Origin: JBEKIK01 sp050013075
GTDB lineage: Bacteria > Planctomycetota > Planctomycetia > Pirellulales > Thermoguttaceae
Direction of reading: 5' to 3'
NCBI GenBank assembly: GCA_050013075.1
Contig: JBEKFZ010000067.1
Coordinates: forward strand, 1 to 22,741
Length of the DNA stretch: 22,741 nt
Part shown: positions 8,744 through 15,768 of the stretch, in pieces
How the letters are laid out: each line of letters starts with the position of its first letter
Position numbering within the stretch: position 1 is the stretch's first letter
Notes under the pieces: generated by a model
The model's database searches: none
Told to the model about the DNA's origin: nothing
What the model saw: the letters and a program-made list of their open reading frames with translations, nothing else
Made by a program: the position numbers and the translations under genes

Positions 8744-8773
8744 TTTTTGCTGAAAGATGACGGCTGACGGTGG

Positions 8774-9526
8774 CTAGCCCTTAACCAATTCCACGCAAAT
8801 ACCCCCGGCGCGAAGGACGCGGTGCATAGGGGTATACCAAAGCTCCTTATTCCATAGCAAGCCCACTTCCTCGCAAATTCGGGCTAATTCGCGGCGATTA
8901 TAGGTCCGGCAACGCCACATACGACTGGTGCAAGCCCCGGTAAAATTGTCTTCGGTCGTCAAGAGCAACATGCGTGCCCCGGGCATCATCACCCGGCTCA
9001 GTTCGGCCAGCCCGACCTTCGCATCCGGGACGTGCTCCAGCACGTACCCACAGGTAACGCAGTCGAACGTTTCCGAAGGGAAAGGCAGCCGGGTAAGATC
9101 GGCCACCACGAACCTGGGTCGGCCGCTTTTCAGCCTGTTTCTGGCCCGGCGCAGCATTTCGTGGGAAAGATCAAAACAATATAATTCGGCTTGCGAGTCG
9201 GCATACTTCAATAAATGTTTGGCTATTTGCCCGGCCCCGCTGCCCACGTCCAGTATTTTGTGCACGCCGCTAAGATCGAACTTCCGCTCCTTAAAGAGCC
9301 GTTCGCCCAGCAGCGTATGCAGCGAAAGCAGGCTGCAATAGGCCAACATCGCCCCTTGAGGGCCGTCGTATACGTCGCGGACTTTTTCCCGATATTCCTC
9401 GAAGCTCACCCGGCTTATAAGGTTGTTTTCCAGCAAACGGACGAGTAACTTCTTGTTCCTCGCCCGGGGAACATGCGTTTTACGCCGATGTCCGGGATGT
9501 TTTCGGGTGTTTGTTTTGGATATCAT
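8774..9526 (-). CDS. SAM-dependent methyltransferase (class I)
   Basis: 250 residues from the ATG at 9526. The open frame extends to 9631, but that part overlaps the upstream VWA gene, and residue 1 (MISKTNTRK) is the better start. The Rossmann-fold methyltransferase has motif I ILDVGSGAGQIAKHL (about 91-105), the acidic end of strand 2 (CFDLS, D119), motif ADLTRLPFP (about 142-150) and FDCVTCGYVLEHVPDA (Methyltransf_11 pattern). The basic N-terminus (about residues 5-30) is of unknown role. The start lies 5 bases after the VWA gene's stop without its own good ribosome site, so it is probably translated by coupling. The substrate is unknown; a small molecule such as a lipid or quinone is usual for this subfamily. 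Membership of the DUF58/BatA cluster may be only positional. Confidence 0.88.
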   Translation of the reverse strand: MISKTNTRKHPGHRRKTHVPRARNKKLLVRLLENNLISRVSFEEYREKVRDVYDGPQGAMLAYCSLLSLHTLLGERLFKERKFDLSGVHKILDVGSGAGQIAKHLLKYADSQAELYCFDLSHEMLRRARNRLKSGRPRFVVADLTRLPFPSETFDCVTCGYVLEHVPDAKVGLAELSRVMMPGARMLLLTTEDNFTGACTSRMWRCRTYNRRELARICEEVGLLWNKELWYTPMHRVLRAGGICVELVKG

Positions 9527-9531
9527 TTCCG

Positions 9532-11538
9532 TCAATAGATGCGCCGATTGTAGATATACCACTCGACCAGCAATACCGCTAGGCCGAGCAAAACCGCGGT
9601 TTTCCAAATTTCCTTCCGTGCGGCCTGCCAAACATTTTCCCCCTTAACCTCCACGTCGCCCACTTTAATACTTGGCGAGCGATTCGGCCGGATGTCACTT
9701 TCATCCGGATCGAAAAGATTAACGGCGAATTGATCGATTGTTTTTCCGCCCGATTGGACGCGATAAATACCCAATTTCCCAGTTTCTGTAAAGCTTAATT
9801 TACCCAGTTTCCCTGATTTCAAGTCCGTTTTACCGCCGGAAGGGGATAAGATGCTAAGCGTCGTTTGCCCACCGGGCGATTCCAACGTCACCGGCACGCC
9901 CGGCCGGACGTTTTCTCCGCCCGTCCCTGCTCGGACCGCGCCGCAGTATTCAAACAAATTCCTCACAAAAACCGGAAAACTCTGCCGCGTGGGCCAATTG
10001 GTCCCATAGTACTTCTTTGTCTTGCCCTCCGGGCCGGCTTGCTCTTCGATAATCGTAAACCCCAGCACAACGTCCTCGAACGAGTCCCGCGGGGCAATGG
10101 CCATCATCGCTCCAACGTCGGAATCGACCAGCACCGTGGCCCCCGTGGGCGGCTTAAGCGGCGTGCCGGCGGCCAATAACACGTCGCCCATGTCCATCCA
10201 TTGCATCAGCGGATGGGCGGAATCGATGTCGATAATCTGCGGCACGTCGCTTTTTTGCCCGGCCGTCCATTCGCCGTCCGCCGGCAATGACCCGACAAAC
10301 AACGTGTTCGCCTGCGGCATCGACGACTTGCCCGGCGACTTCCCTTCGGGCCGGCAGCGGTCGAAAATCACCAGTTCGTAAGCCCCCCCGGCCGCCTGCG
10401 ACTCGTAAGTCTTGGTTTTTAGAAAATCGGGCGATTCGATCTGAACCTCGGCTATTTCCCGGGCCGACTTGGTTTGCATCGCCATTTTCAACGGCTCGTT
10501 GCCCGGTGTGACCAACAGCACCCTGGTCCGCCGGGGCGGACTAAGGACCAGCCGGGCCTCGTCGTCCAGCGATAGATGGTCTTTGGTCTTGATTTTCAGC
10601 CTCAGCAATCCCGTATCAACGGCGGTTGTATCAAAGGTAATGCCTTGGGTCTCACCTGCCCCGATCTCCACCTGATCGGCGTCGACCAGCCGGCCGTCAA
10701 GGTATAGCTCGGCAGGCACTTTCACGGCATTGGAACCGAAATTCTCCAGCCGGGCAAAGGCCTGCAAACGGTCCGGACTGGTCTCGCTACGCTGGGCGCT
10801 GAAGGCCACAATGCCTACATTCACGGCCTCGGGCGAGCCGATGGGGATGAACTTCGGCTCCAAATGGCCCAGGGCGAACCCCGTGACCGGCGGGAATTTG
10901 CCGTCGCTGAGGATGTAAAGCGTAGCTGGCATGGCCTCGGCCACCCGCACGTCGGTTATGTCCTCCCCGCTACGACCCGGATTGGCCAGGCCGGCGGCCA
11001 GTTTCAAGGCCTCCAAGAGCGACGTGGACCGGTTGGTAGGCTTAACGGCCTCGAGCCGCCGATTGAGCAGGCCGCGGTCGTCGGTAAAGCTCTGTTCCAC
11101 CCGGGCGGTATCGGCAAAACTGATTATCATCGCCGCGTCGCCAGATCGCATCTGGTCGATCAACTCGCCCGAGCGGCGCTTGGCTTCGTCCAACCGCGTG
11201 GGTTGCACGTCGGTTGCCGACATGCTGGCCGAGTTGTCGATCAGAAAAACGAACCGGCTGCCGATGAGCCTGGTTCCACTCCAACTCGGCCGCAATAATG
11301 CCCCCATCACCAGAAAAATCACCAGCAATTGGAGCAACAACAAAATATTCCGCCTTAGCCGCTGCCAAATCGTATTGACATGCAGGTCCTCGATCGACTT
11401 GTGCCATAGATAAGTGCTGGGCACGATCAAGGGGTGGCGTTTGAGCTTCAAAAAATATAATGCCACAATAGCCGGCGGAATGGCTGCCAGGATTAACCAC
11501 TGCCACCAGGAAAGCATGTTGGTAAAGCTAGGCCACAT
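9532..11538 (-). CDS. BatA-type membrane protein with VWA domain
   Basis: 668 residues. The N-terminal BatA module has two membrane helices (about 13-31 and 64-83), joined by the typical KRHPLIVPSTYLW segment. A von Willebrand factor A domain follows with MIDAS residues D101, S103, S105 (FLIDNSASMS) and a later SDG. A long extracytoplasmic region (about 240-640) ends in a C-terminal helix (about 645-662) and a short YNRRIY tail. Proteins of this kind accompany MoxR ATPases and DUF58 proteins, and are thought to act as a chaperone-like or regulatory complex at the membrane. The DUF58 gene lies upstream on the same strand, with a 133-base repeat-filled gap. No moxR gene is in the window. The start codon has no obvious ribosome site; M8 is an alternative. 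Confidence 0.9.
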   Translation of the reverse strand: MWPSFTNMLSWWQWLILAAIPPAIVALYFLKLKRHPLIVPSTYLWHKSIEDLHVNTIWQRLRRNILLLLQLLVIFLVMGALLRPSWSGTRLIGSRFVFLIDNSASMSATDVQPTRLDEAKRRSGELIDQMRSGDAAMIISFADTARVEQSFTDDRGLLNRRLEAVKPTNRSTSLLEALKLAAGLANPGRSGEDITDVRVAEAMPATLYILSDGKFPPVTGFALGHLEPKFIPIGSPEAVNVGIVAFSAQRSETSPDRLQAFARLENFGSNAVKVPAELYLDGRLVDADQVEIGAGETQGITFDTTAVDTGLLRLKIKTKDHLSLDDEARLVLSPPRRTRVLLVTPGNEPLKMAMQTKSAREIAEVQIESPDFLKTKTYESQAAGGAYELVIFDRCRPEGKSPGKSSMPQANTLFVGSLPADGEWTAGQKSDVPQIIDIDSAHPLMQWMDMGDVLLAAGTPLKPPTGATVLVDSDVGAMMAIAPRDSFEDVVLGFTIIEEQAGPEGKTKKYYGTNWPTRQSFPVFVRNLFEYCGAVRAGTGGENVRPGVPVTLESPGGQTTLSILSPSGGKTDLKSGKLGKLSFTETGKLGIYRVQSGGKTIDQFAVNLFDPDESDIRPNRSPSIKVGDVEVKGENVWQAARKEIWKTAVLLGLAVLLVEWYIYNRRIY

Positions 11539-11546
11539 TTTTTAAA

Positions 11547-11580
11547 GGATGAAGGATGAATGAAAAACCGCTTGCGGTTT
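11547..11580. repeat. Heptads plus AAACCGC palindrome
   Basis: Two GGATGAA units (11547-11560), then the hairpin AAACCGCTTGCGGTTT at 11565-11580. This hairpin and the bases after it match 2371-2386 in reverse orientation. Confidence 0.55.
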
Positions 11581-11600
11581 CGCGATAAAAACTAATTCAA

Positions 11601-11670
11601 GTGGGCAGTAAACTGCCCACCCCTAACTAATCCCCAATCCCAGTCCCTATTCCCTGTCCTCTGACTTCTC
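11601..11670. repeat. Heptad array with palindrome copy 4
   Basis: Ten 7-base units in unbroken phase. The first three are the palindrome GTGGGCAGTAAACTGCCCAC (11601-11620). Later ones are AATCCCC, AATCCCA, GTCCCTA and further variants. The array ends one base before the DUF58 stop codon and fills the gap between two genes of one cluster. Confidence 0.75.
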
Positions 11671-11671
11671 T

Positions 11672-12559
11672 TTATCGCACCAGTCCCCGCGTGGCCAGAT
11701 ATCCGGTGACCAACTGATCGACCGGAATTGAAGTCCGGGCCAGCAGGTAGGCCATGCCGCGGCGGGTGCAAAATTCCTTGGCCGAATCGACAAACGCCGC
11801 CAGGGTTTGTTTGTATCGTTTCAAAAGCGGACCGGTCACGGTCACCTCGGCCACGTCGTCGTCTTCGCAATCCACCAGCCGCAGATCGCCTTTGACATCC
11901 GGGTCAAGTTCCTCGGCCGACAGGAGTTGGACCACGTAAACGTCCATATCTTTCGAGACCAGATAACGCAATGCCGCCTGGAAACCGCCTTTGTCCATCA
12001 AGTCGCTGATTAAAACCACGATGCCCTTGCCCGAGTTGCGCAGACAGAAACTTTTTATCCCCTCGGCCAAGGAGACGTTTTGGCCGGATTGGATCGATTC
12101 CAGATGTTCGAGCATCCGCCACAGGCTGCGCCGTCCGCGAAACAACGGCGAAGCCTGCCCGGACGGCCGGCCCAGGGTTTCGATTTTCACCCGATCGCCC
12201 CGCACAAGTCCGATGAAGCCCAAGGCCGCGGCCAATTGCAGGGCATATCGCAGTTTGGTCGGTTCGCCGAAATCCATCGACGCGCTGGCGTCGATCAGAG
12301 CGTAAAAGTGCAGGTCCTCCTCTTCCAGGAACATTTTCAAAAAAAGTTTTTCCAGCCGGGCGTAGGTGTTCCAATCGACGAAACGCAGGTCGTCGCCGGG
12401 CACGTAATTGCGGAAATCGGCGAACTCCACGCTCTGACCCTTGCGCGGACTGCGGCGCTCGCCCTTCATCCGCCCGCGAAAAATCTTGCGGCTGACCAGT
12501 TCCATCTTTTCCAATTGGGCCAGCAACTCGGGCGATAATAACGTCGAAGCGGTTGACAT
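11672..12559 (-). CDS. DUF58 domain protein
   Basis: 295 residues from the ATG at 12559. The frame is open to 12625, but the extra 22 codons are made of the heptad repeat and palindrome and are not protein-like. The DUF58 hallmark FRNYVPGDDLRFVDWNTYAR lies at about 49-68, followed by a VWA-like core with DASASM (about 90-95) and ISDLMD. There is no membrane segment, so it is likely cytoplasmic. DUF58 proteins occur next to MoxR ATPases and BatA/BatB proteins; the BatA-like gene follows here and a moxR gene is not seen upstream. No ribosome site stands out before the ATG, because the repeat reaches to within a few bases of it. Confidence 0.9.
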   Translation of the reverse strand: MSTASTLLSPELLAQLEKMELVSRKIFRGRMKGERRSPRKGQSVEFADFRNYVPGDDLRFVDWNTYARLEKLFLKMFLEEEDLHFYALIDASASMDFGEPTKLRYALQLAAALGFIGLVRGDRVKIETLGRPSGQASPLFRGRRSLWRMLEHLESIQSGQNVSLAEGIKSFCLRNSGKGIVVLISDLMDKGGFQAALRYLVSKDMDVYVVQLLSAEELDPDVKGDLRLVDCEDDDVAEVTVTGPLLKRYKQTLAAFVDSAKEFCTRRGMAYLLARTSIPVDQLVTGYLATRGLVR

Positions 12560-12562
12560 TTT

Positions 12563-12665
12563 AGTGGACAGTGGGCAGTGGATAGTGGACGGTGTATAAC
12601 ATGGGGTGGGCAGTTTACTGCCCACTTTTTATTGGGCAATGGATGATGGATTGTGTATGGTGTAC
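12563..12665. repeat. Two heptad arrays around palindrome copy 5
   Basis: 12563-12597 holds five units (AGTGGAC, AGTGGGC, AGTGGAT and variants). 12606-12625 is GTGGGCAGTTTACTGCCCAC. 12631-12665 holds five units of the AATGGAT/GATGGAT kind. The two flanking arrays have different units but the same 7-base period. Confidence 0.7.
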
Positions 12666-12708
12666 GAAATAAAACATGGGGTGGGCAGTTTACTGCCCAC
12701 TTTTTATT
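12598..12708. repeat. 36-base direct repeat carrying palindrome copies 5 and 6
   Basis: Bases 12598-12633 and 12673-12708 are identical over 36 bases. Each contains the 20-base palindrome (12606-12625; 12681-12700) followed by TTTTTATT, so each looks like a plus-strand intrinsic terminator. No plus-strand gene lies upstream to terminate. Confidence 0.8.
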
Positions 12709-12714
12709 TTTAGC

Positions 12715-12945
12715 CCCGGCACTCGTGCTGGGTGGATTTTCCTAAGAGCTGCGGCATATCACGTATTTATATGATACCAATTTAATCACCGCCACGCCAC
12801 TCATGTTGGGGATAACCCGCCGTGAATTCAGGGCGGGCTAAATAAAATCCTGCCGGGTGCCGGGTACCATGGCCACGCTTGCGTGGCTATGCGATGGTTA
12901 TCGCATTTCCACATGCCCACGACAAGCGTGGGCATAGCACCGGCA
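12715..12945. repeat. Cluster of short palindromes
   Basis: The spacer upstream of the toxin-antitoxin pair is filled with hairpins. A CCGGCACTCGTGCTGG copy lies at 12715-12731. CCCGCC...GGGCGGG lies at about 12818-12837. GCCACGCTTGCGTGGC lies at 12872-12887. ATGCCCACG-5-CGTGGGCAT lies at 12913-12935. The stretch 12896-12942 is about 85% identical (by eye) to 14319-14365. No gene is supported between 12560 and 13008. Confidence 0.65.
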
Positions 12946-12953
12946 AAACGGGG

Positions 12954-12982
12954 TTGACAATCGTAATCTAAAAGTGTACACT
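12954..12982 (+). promoter_or_regulatory. Promoter of the toxin-antitoxin operon
   Basis: TTGACA (12954-12959, consensus), 17-base spacer, TACACT (12977-12982). The -10 box sits inside the first operator palindrome, so repressor binding would block RNA polymerase. Confidence 0.65.
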
Positions 12983-12996
12983 TGAAGTGTACACTT
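12972..12996. promoter_or_regulatory. Double-palindrome operator
   Basis: Two exact copies of the perfect palindrome AAGTGTACACTT (12972-12983 and 12985-12996) separated by one G, between the -10 box and the antitoxin ribosome site. This is the arrangement expected for autorepression by antitoxin dimers. Confidence 0.7.
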
Positions 12997-13008
12997 AAGG
13001 AGCCGTTC

Positions 13009-13260
13009 ATGAAAGCGTCCATTCTCGATTTACGCAGGCAAATGAGCGAAGTCCTAAAATCGCTCGACCACAATGAACCGGTCACGATTTTGCATCGCGG
13101 CAAGGAAAAAGCAGTGCTTTATCCGGCCAAGTCCGCCGCTTCAGAACCAGGTGCGATAAGCGACCACCCGGCTTTTGGCATGTGGAAGAACCGCAAGGAC
13201 CTAAGCAACGTTGACCAATTCGTCCGCCGGCTGCGAAAGGGCCGCCACGATGCAATTTGA
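13009..13260 (+). CDS. Phd/YefM-like antitoxin
   Basis: 83 residues from the ATG at 13009, with AAGGAG ideally spaced upstream. The frame opens 27 bases earlier inside the operator. The N-terminus (MKASILDLRRQMSEVLKSLDHNEPVTILHRGKEKAVLYP) has the helix-plus-beta pattern of Phd/YefM antitoxins, which bind DNA as dimers. The C-terminus (about 50-83) is charged and is the expected toxin-binding tail. Its stop overlaps the toxin start by 11 bases, which fits translational coupling. The promoter and double operator upstream fit autoregulation. Assigned from pattern and gene order. Confidence 0.82.
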   Translation: MKASILDLRRQMSEVLKSLDHNEPVTILHRGKEKAVLYPAKSAASEPGAISDHPAFGMWKNRKDLSNVDQFVRRLRKGRHDAI

Positions 13261-13627
13261 TACGGACGTGCTTATCTGGTTTTTTCGCGGCCACGGCGGC
13301 GCATCCCGATTGATTGAAAATACCCGGGAGCGACATATATCGGTCGTCTCCTATATGGAACTGCTCCAAGGATCGCGGGACAAAAAGGAATCGCGGATCA
13401 TCAAGGGCTTTTTATCCGATTTCAACTTTCAAACGCTCCCGCTGACCGAAAACATCGGACACCGGGCATTGATCTACATCGAAGAATACGGACTGAAAGT
13501 CTCCCTATGCGTGGCCGACGCATTAGTCGCCGCAACGGCCGTGGAAAATCATCTACCCCTCGCCACGGCCAACCGCAAACATTACCGGCCAATCGCAGAC
13601 CTAAATATCAACGTATTTCGGCCATAG
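13250..13627 (+). CDS. PIN-domain toxin (VapC family)
   Basis: 125 residues from the ATG at 13250. PIN-domain ribonuclease: D4 in FDTDVLIWFFRG, E37 in YMELLQG, D90 in CVADALVAATA, and a polar residue near N108 in LATANRKHY. The fourth position is Asn where Asp is common. VapC toxins cut tRNA or rRNA and are held inactive by the antitoxin. Length is normal. The gene overlaps the antitoxin and is intact, so the pair is probably functional. It converges on the DUF3841 gene, 24 bases away. Confidence 0.88.
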   Translation: MQFDTDVLIWFFRGHGGASRLIENTRERHISVVSYMELLQGSRDKKESRIIKGFLSDFNFQTLPLTENIGHRALIYIEEYGLKVSLCVADALVAATAVENHLPLATANRKHYRPIADLNINVFRP

Positions 13628-13651
13628 CGTATGTTCATAGTCCGTTTATCC

Positions 13652-14266
13652 CTATCTTGCCGTGAACTCCTTGGTCTCTACAACATCTTCAAGACAAATT
13701 TCCCAAAGAGTTGCCTGAATCGACTTCTTTTCGGGCGTATTGGCAATCGCTCGGCGTCGATCCGTCCATGAAACATCAAAAATTCTTTCCCAACTCCGCT
13801 TGATTTCACGTTGGTATTGGGCATGGGGCAATGGATTGGAATGATTGAATTTGTAGAACGACAGTCCAACACCGGCCAATTTCTTTTCAAACGCATTTCC
13901 ATCCCGTTCGCTGGTAGGCAAATACCAGTAGTTCAGCACGTAATGCCACAAGTCAAAATCCGATAATAGAACCCGCCGATCATCCAACCGACATTCAACT
14001 CTGACGCCCTGAACGCCGCTGGGCAGATGTCCGCTCGCTCGCAAATCCGGCTTAAGTCGATTCGCTCCCTCCCACTGGCGCCACGCCCAGATCGGCATGG
14101 CATCTTGACTTGGTCTTTGCACTTTCAGCCTTTTCTCCATTTGCTCGGCCATCCATAGATAAGAACCAAGAAATTCTTTTATGCCGTGGCGATGACTGGC
14201 ACACAAACGGCCTTCCCGCCGCAATTGTTTCCAAGCTTGCTGAGTAAGAATTGACCAGATAAGCAT
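13652..14266 (-). CDS. DUF3841 domain protein
   Basis: 204 residues. It matches my memory of the DUF3841 family: LIWSILTQQAWKQLRREGRL at the N-terminus, YLWMAEQMEKR, PIWAWRQWEG, KPDLR and the central VLLSDFDLWHYVLNYWYLP. The family has no known function. It is sporadic, often found in accessory regions, and consists of soluble proteins with many aromatic residues. No membrane segment or known catalytic motif is seen. The start at ATG 14266 has no strong ribosome site. The gene sits between a toxin-antitoxin pair and a transposase remnant, which suggests an accessory position. Confidence 0.75.
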   Translation of the reverse strand: MLIWSILTQQAWKQLRREGRLCASHRHGIKEFLGSYLWMAEQMEKRLKVQRPSQDAMPIWAWRQWEGANRLKPDLRASGHLPSGVQGVRVECRLDDRRVLLSDFDLWHYVLNYWYLPTSERDGNAFEKKLAGVGLSFYKFNHSNPLPHAQYQREIKRSWERIFDVSWTDRRRAIANTPEKKSIQATLWEICLEDVVETKEFTAR

Positions 14267-14318
14267 TAATAATCAACTGAGTTCTGGGGGCCTGGGCCAA
14301 TCTTTGTGGCCATATCGG

Positions 14319-14365
14319 GATTATCGCACTTCCACATGCCCACGGCAAGCGTTGGCATGACACCG
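14319..14365. repeat. REP-like element, second copy
   Basis: ATGCCCACG (14336-14344), loop GCAAG, CGTTGGCAT (14350-14358). One arm has a single change relative to the copy at 12913-12935, leaving a G:T pair. Homology to 12896-12942 spans about 47 bases. It directly follows the truncated transposase, in the usual place of a REP beside its transposase. Confidence 0.65.
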
Positions 14366-14453
14366 GGCGCAGAAAATGGTTTTGCAGCAATGCGCGGCGT
14401 TCCTTGGTCGAAAAGAAGACATAAACCAATATGTTGGCCAATGAATGCGCCAT
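14366..14453 (-). pseudogene. Truncated REP-associated (IS200-like) transposase
   Basis: From an ATG at 14453 the frame reads MAHSLANILVYVFFSTKERR and about nine more plausible residues, then runs into the REP-like repeat and loses resemblance. The opening is the usual N-terminus of RAYT/IS200-like Y1 transposases (their 'N.l.HivFSTK.R.pll' strand). The HUH motif and catalytic Tyr of this family, further along, are absent. Only about 29 of some 150 residues remain, so it is a remnant. Identification rests on this short stretch. Confidence 0.6.
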
Positions 14454-14507
14454 CGACTTCCCACTCCGAAACCTCGTTGGGGTTTCCTTCGTTTTCCCCC
14501 GTTAGCA

Positions 14508-14561
14508 CAGGGTAGCCGCTGCGCGGCAACCCTGGGCTGTTTTATTTAAGCCCTTCGGGCT
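14508..14561. repeat. Hairpins downstream of carA
   Basis: 14508-14534 folds as CAGGGT..CCGC..GCGG..ACCCTG. 14549-14561 is AGCCCTTCGGGCT. On minus these lie just after the carA stop and could stabilise or end its transcript, but there is no T-run. Similar hairpin pairs are, from memory, common in planctomycete spacers. The rest of 14267-14566 holds only the transposase remnant and the REP copy. Confidence 0.45.
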
Positions 14562-14566
14562 AGTAA

Positions 14567-15712
14567 TTACAGCATTTCGCGGAATTGGGCAAACAGATAA
14601 TTGCTATCGTGCGGGCCGGCGGAGGCTTCGGGGTGATATTGGACGCTGAAGGCGGGCAGGGTTTTGTGACGCATGCCTTCGACAGTGTTGTCGTTGAGAT
14701 TCAGATGCGTGATTTCCAAGTCCGCGGGCAGCGAATCGGCGTCAACCGCAAAACCGTGGTTTTGCGTGGTGATTTCCACTCGGCCGGTGAGCTTGTTCAT
14801 CACGGGCTGGTTCGCGCCGCGGTGGCCGAATTTTAGTTTGTAGGTTTTCGCGCCGCAGGCCAGAGCCAGGAGTTGATGGCCCAGGCAGATGCCGAAGATC
14901 GGCTTTTTGCCCAGCAGGTCGCGGATGGTTTTTTGGGCGTAATCCAAAGGCTCCGGATCGCCGGGACCGTTCGACAGGAACACGCCTGCTGGATTGTACG
15001 AAAGCACTTCACGCGCCGTGGCCGTGCCGGGCAAAATTGTTACGCGGCAGCCGGAGTCGAACAGCCACCGGGCGATGTTCCACTTCATGCCATAGTCCAA
15101 GGCCACGACCAGCGGACCTTCCGCACTGCTGGACAAGCCGGCAGTGGCACCCTGGGTCTTTGAACCGTTCGGACGCAGCCGGGTCCAAGGGCTTAAAGGC
15201 TCGTGCCACTCGACTGGTTTTTCGGGAATCACTTCGCGGACCAGATCGCGTCCGACCAAGCCCGGGCTGGCCTTGGCCTTGGCCACCAGGCTGGCGTCGT
15301 CCAGATCCACGGTCGAAAGCACGCCTTTCATTGCGCCTTGGGTGCGAATGTGCCGGACCAACGCCCGGGTGTCGATGCCTTCCAGACCCACGATGTTATT
15401 TTGGGCAAGATAATCGGCCAATGCGCCGTCGGCCCGGAAATTGCTCACCCGGCGGCTGTGCTGGCGCACGACAAACCCGGCAAGATGCGGTTTATGGCTT
15501 TCCACGTCCTCGGCATTCACGCCGTAGTTGCCTATCTCAGTGTAGGTCATGGTGACGATCTGCCCGCGATAGCTCGGATCGGTCAGTATCTCCTGGTACC
15601 CGGTCATGGAGGTGTTAAAGCACACTTCGCCGTCTACTTCGCCTTCGGCGCCGAAGGCCGTGCCCGTGTAAACCGTGCCGTCTTCCAAGGCGAGTTTAGC
15701 TAAACTGGTCAT
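14567..15712 (-). CDS. carA: Carbamoyl-phosphate synthase small subunit
   Basis: 381 residues from the ATG at 15712; a GTG at 15727 would add five residues and cannot be excluded. Glutaminase subunit that feeds ammonia to CarB for pyrimidine and arginine synthesis. The N-terminal CPSase domain begins KLALEDGTVYTG and includes FNTSMTGYQEILTDPSY. The class I glutamine amidotransferase triad, numbered from the GTG, is C281 (GICLGHQ), H365 and E367 (QYHPEAS), with the oxyanion motif NGPGDP at 253-258. An unusual Ser/Gly-rich linker (about 177-204) joins the domains. carB is not adjacent on the downstream side, so the subunits are probably encoded apart. Confidence 0.96.
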   Translation of the reverse strand: MTSLAKLALEDGTVYTGTAFGAEGEVDGEVCFNTSMTGYQEILTDPSYRGQIVTMTYTEIGNYGVNAEDVESHKPHLAGFVVRQHSRRVSNFRADGALADYLAQNNIVGLEGIDTRALVRHIRTQGAMKGVLSTVDLDDASLVAKAKASPGLVGRDLVREVIPEKPVEWHEPLSPWTRLRPNGSKTQGATAGLSSSAEGPLVVALDYGMKWNIARWLFDSGCRVTILPGTATAREVLSYNPAGVFLSNGPGDPEPLDYAQKTIRDLLGKKPIFGICLGHQLLALACGAKTYKLKFGHRGANQPVMNKLTGRVEITTQNHGFAVDADSLPADLEITHLNLNDNTVEGMRHKTLPAFSVQYHPEASAGPHDSNYLFAQFREML

Positions 15713-15762
15713 ATAAAGATTACTCACTTAAAGTCCGGCCAATTGTCGGCCCGATAGCTGTT

Positions 15763-15768
15763 TATACT
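15763..15768 (+). promoter_or_regulatory. -10 box of candidate small RNA
   Basis: TATACT at 15763-15768. No good -35 at 17 bases; TTGTCG at 15743-15748 is only 14 bases away. Transcription would start near 15775. Confidence 0.35.

Noticed and set aside
12598..12708. Spaced palindromic repeats as a CRISPR array
   Set aside because: Only two copies here, no further regular repeats, no cas genes, and the palindrome recurs singly elsewhere.
14266..14529. 87-codon minus frame sharing MPTL.VGMWKCDN with one at 12828-13103
   Set aside because: The shared peptide is the translation of the REP-like repeat, not a conserved protein.
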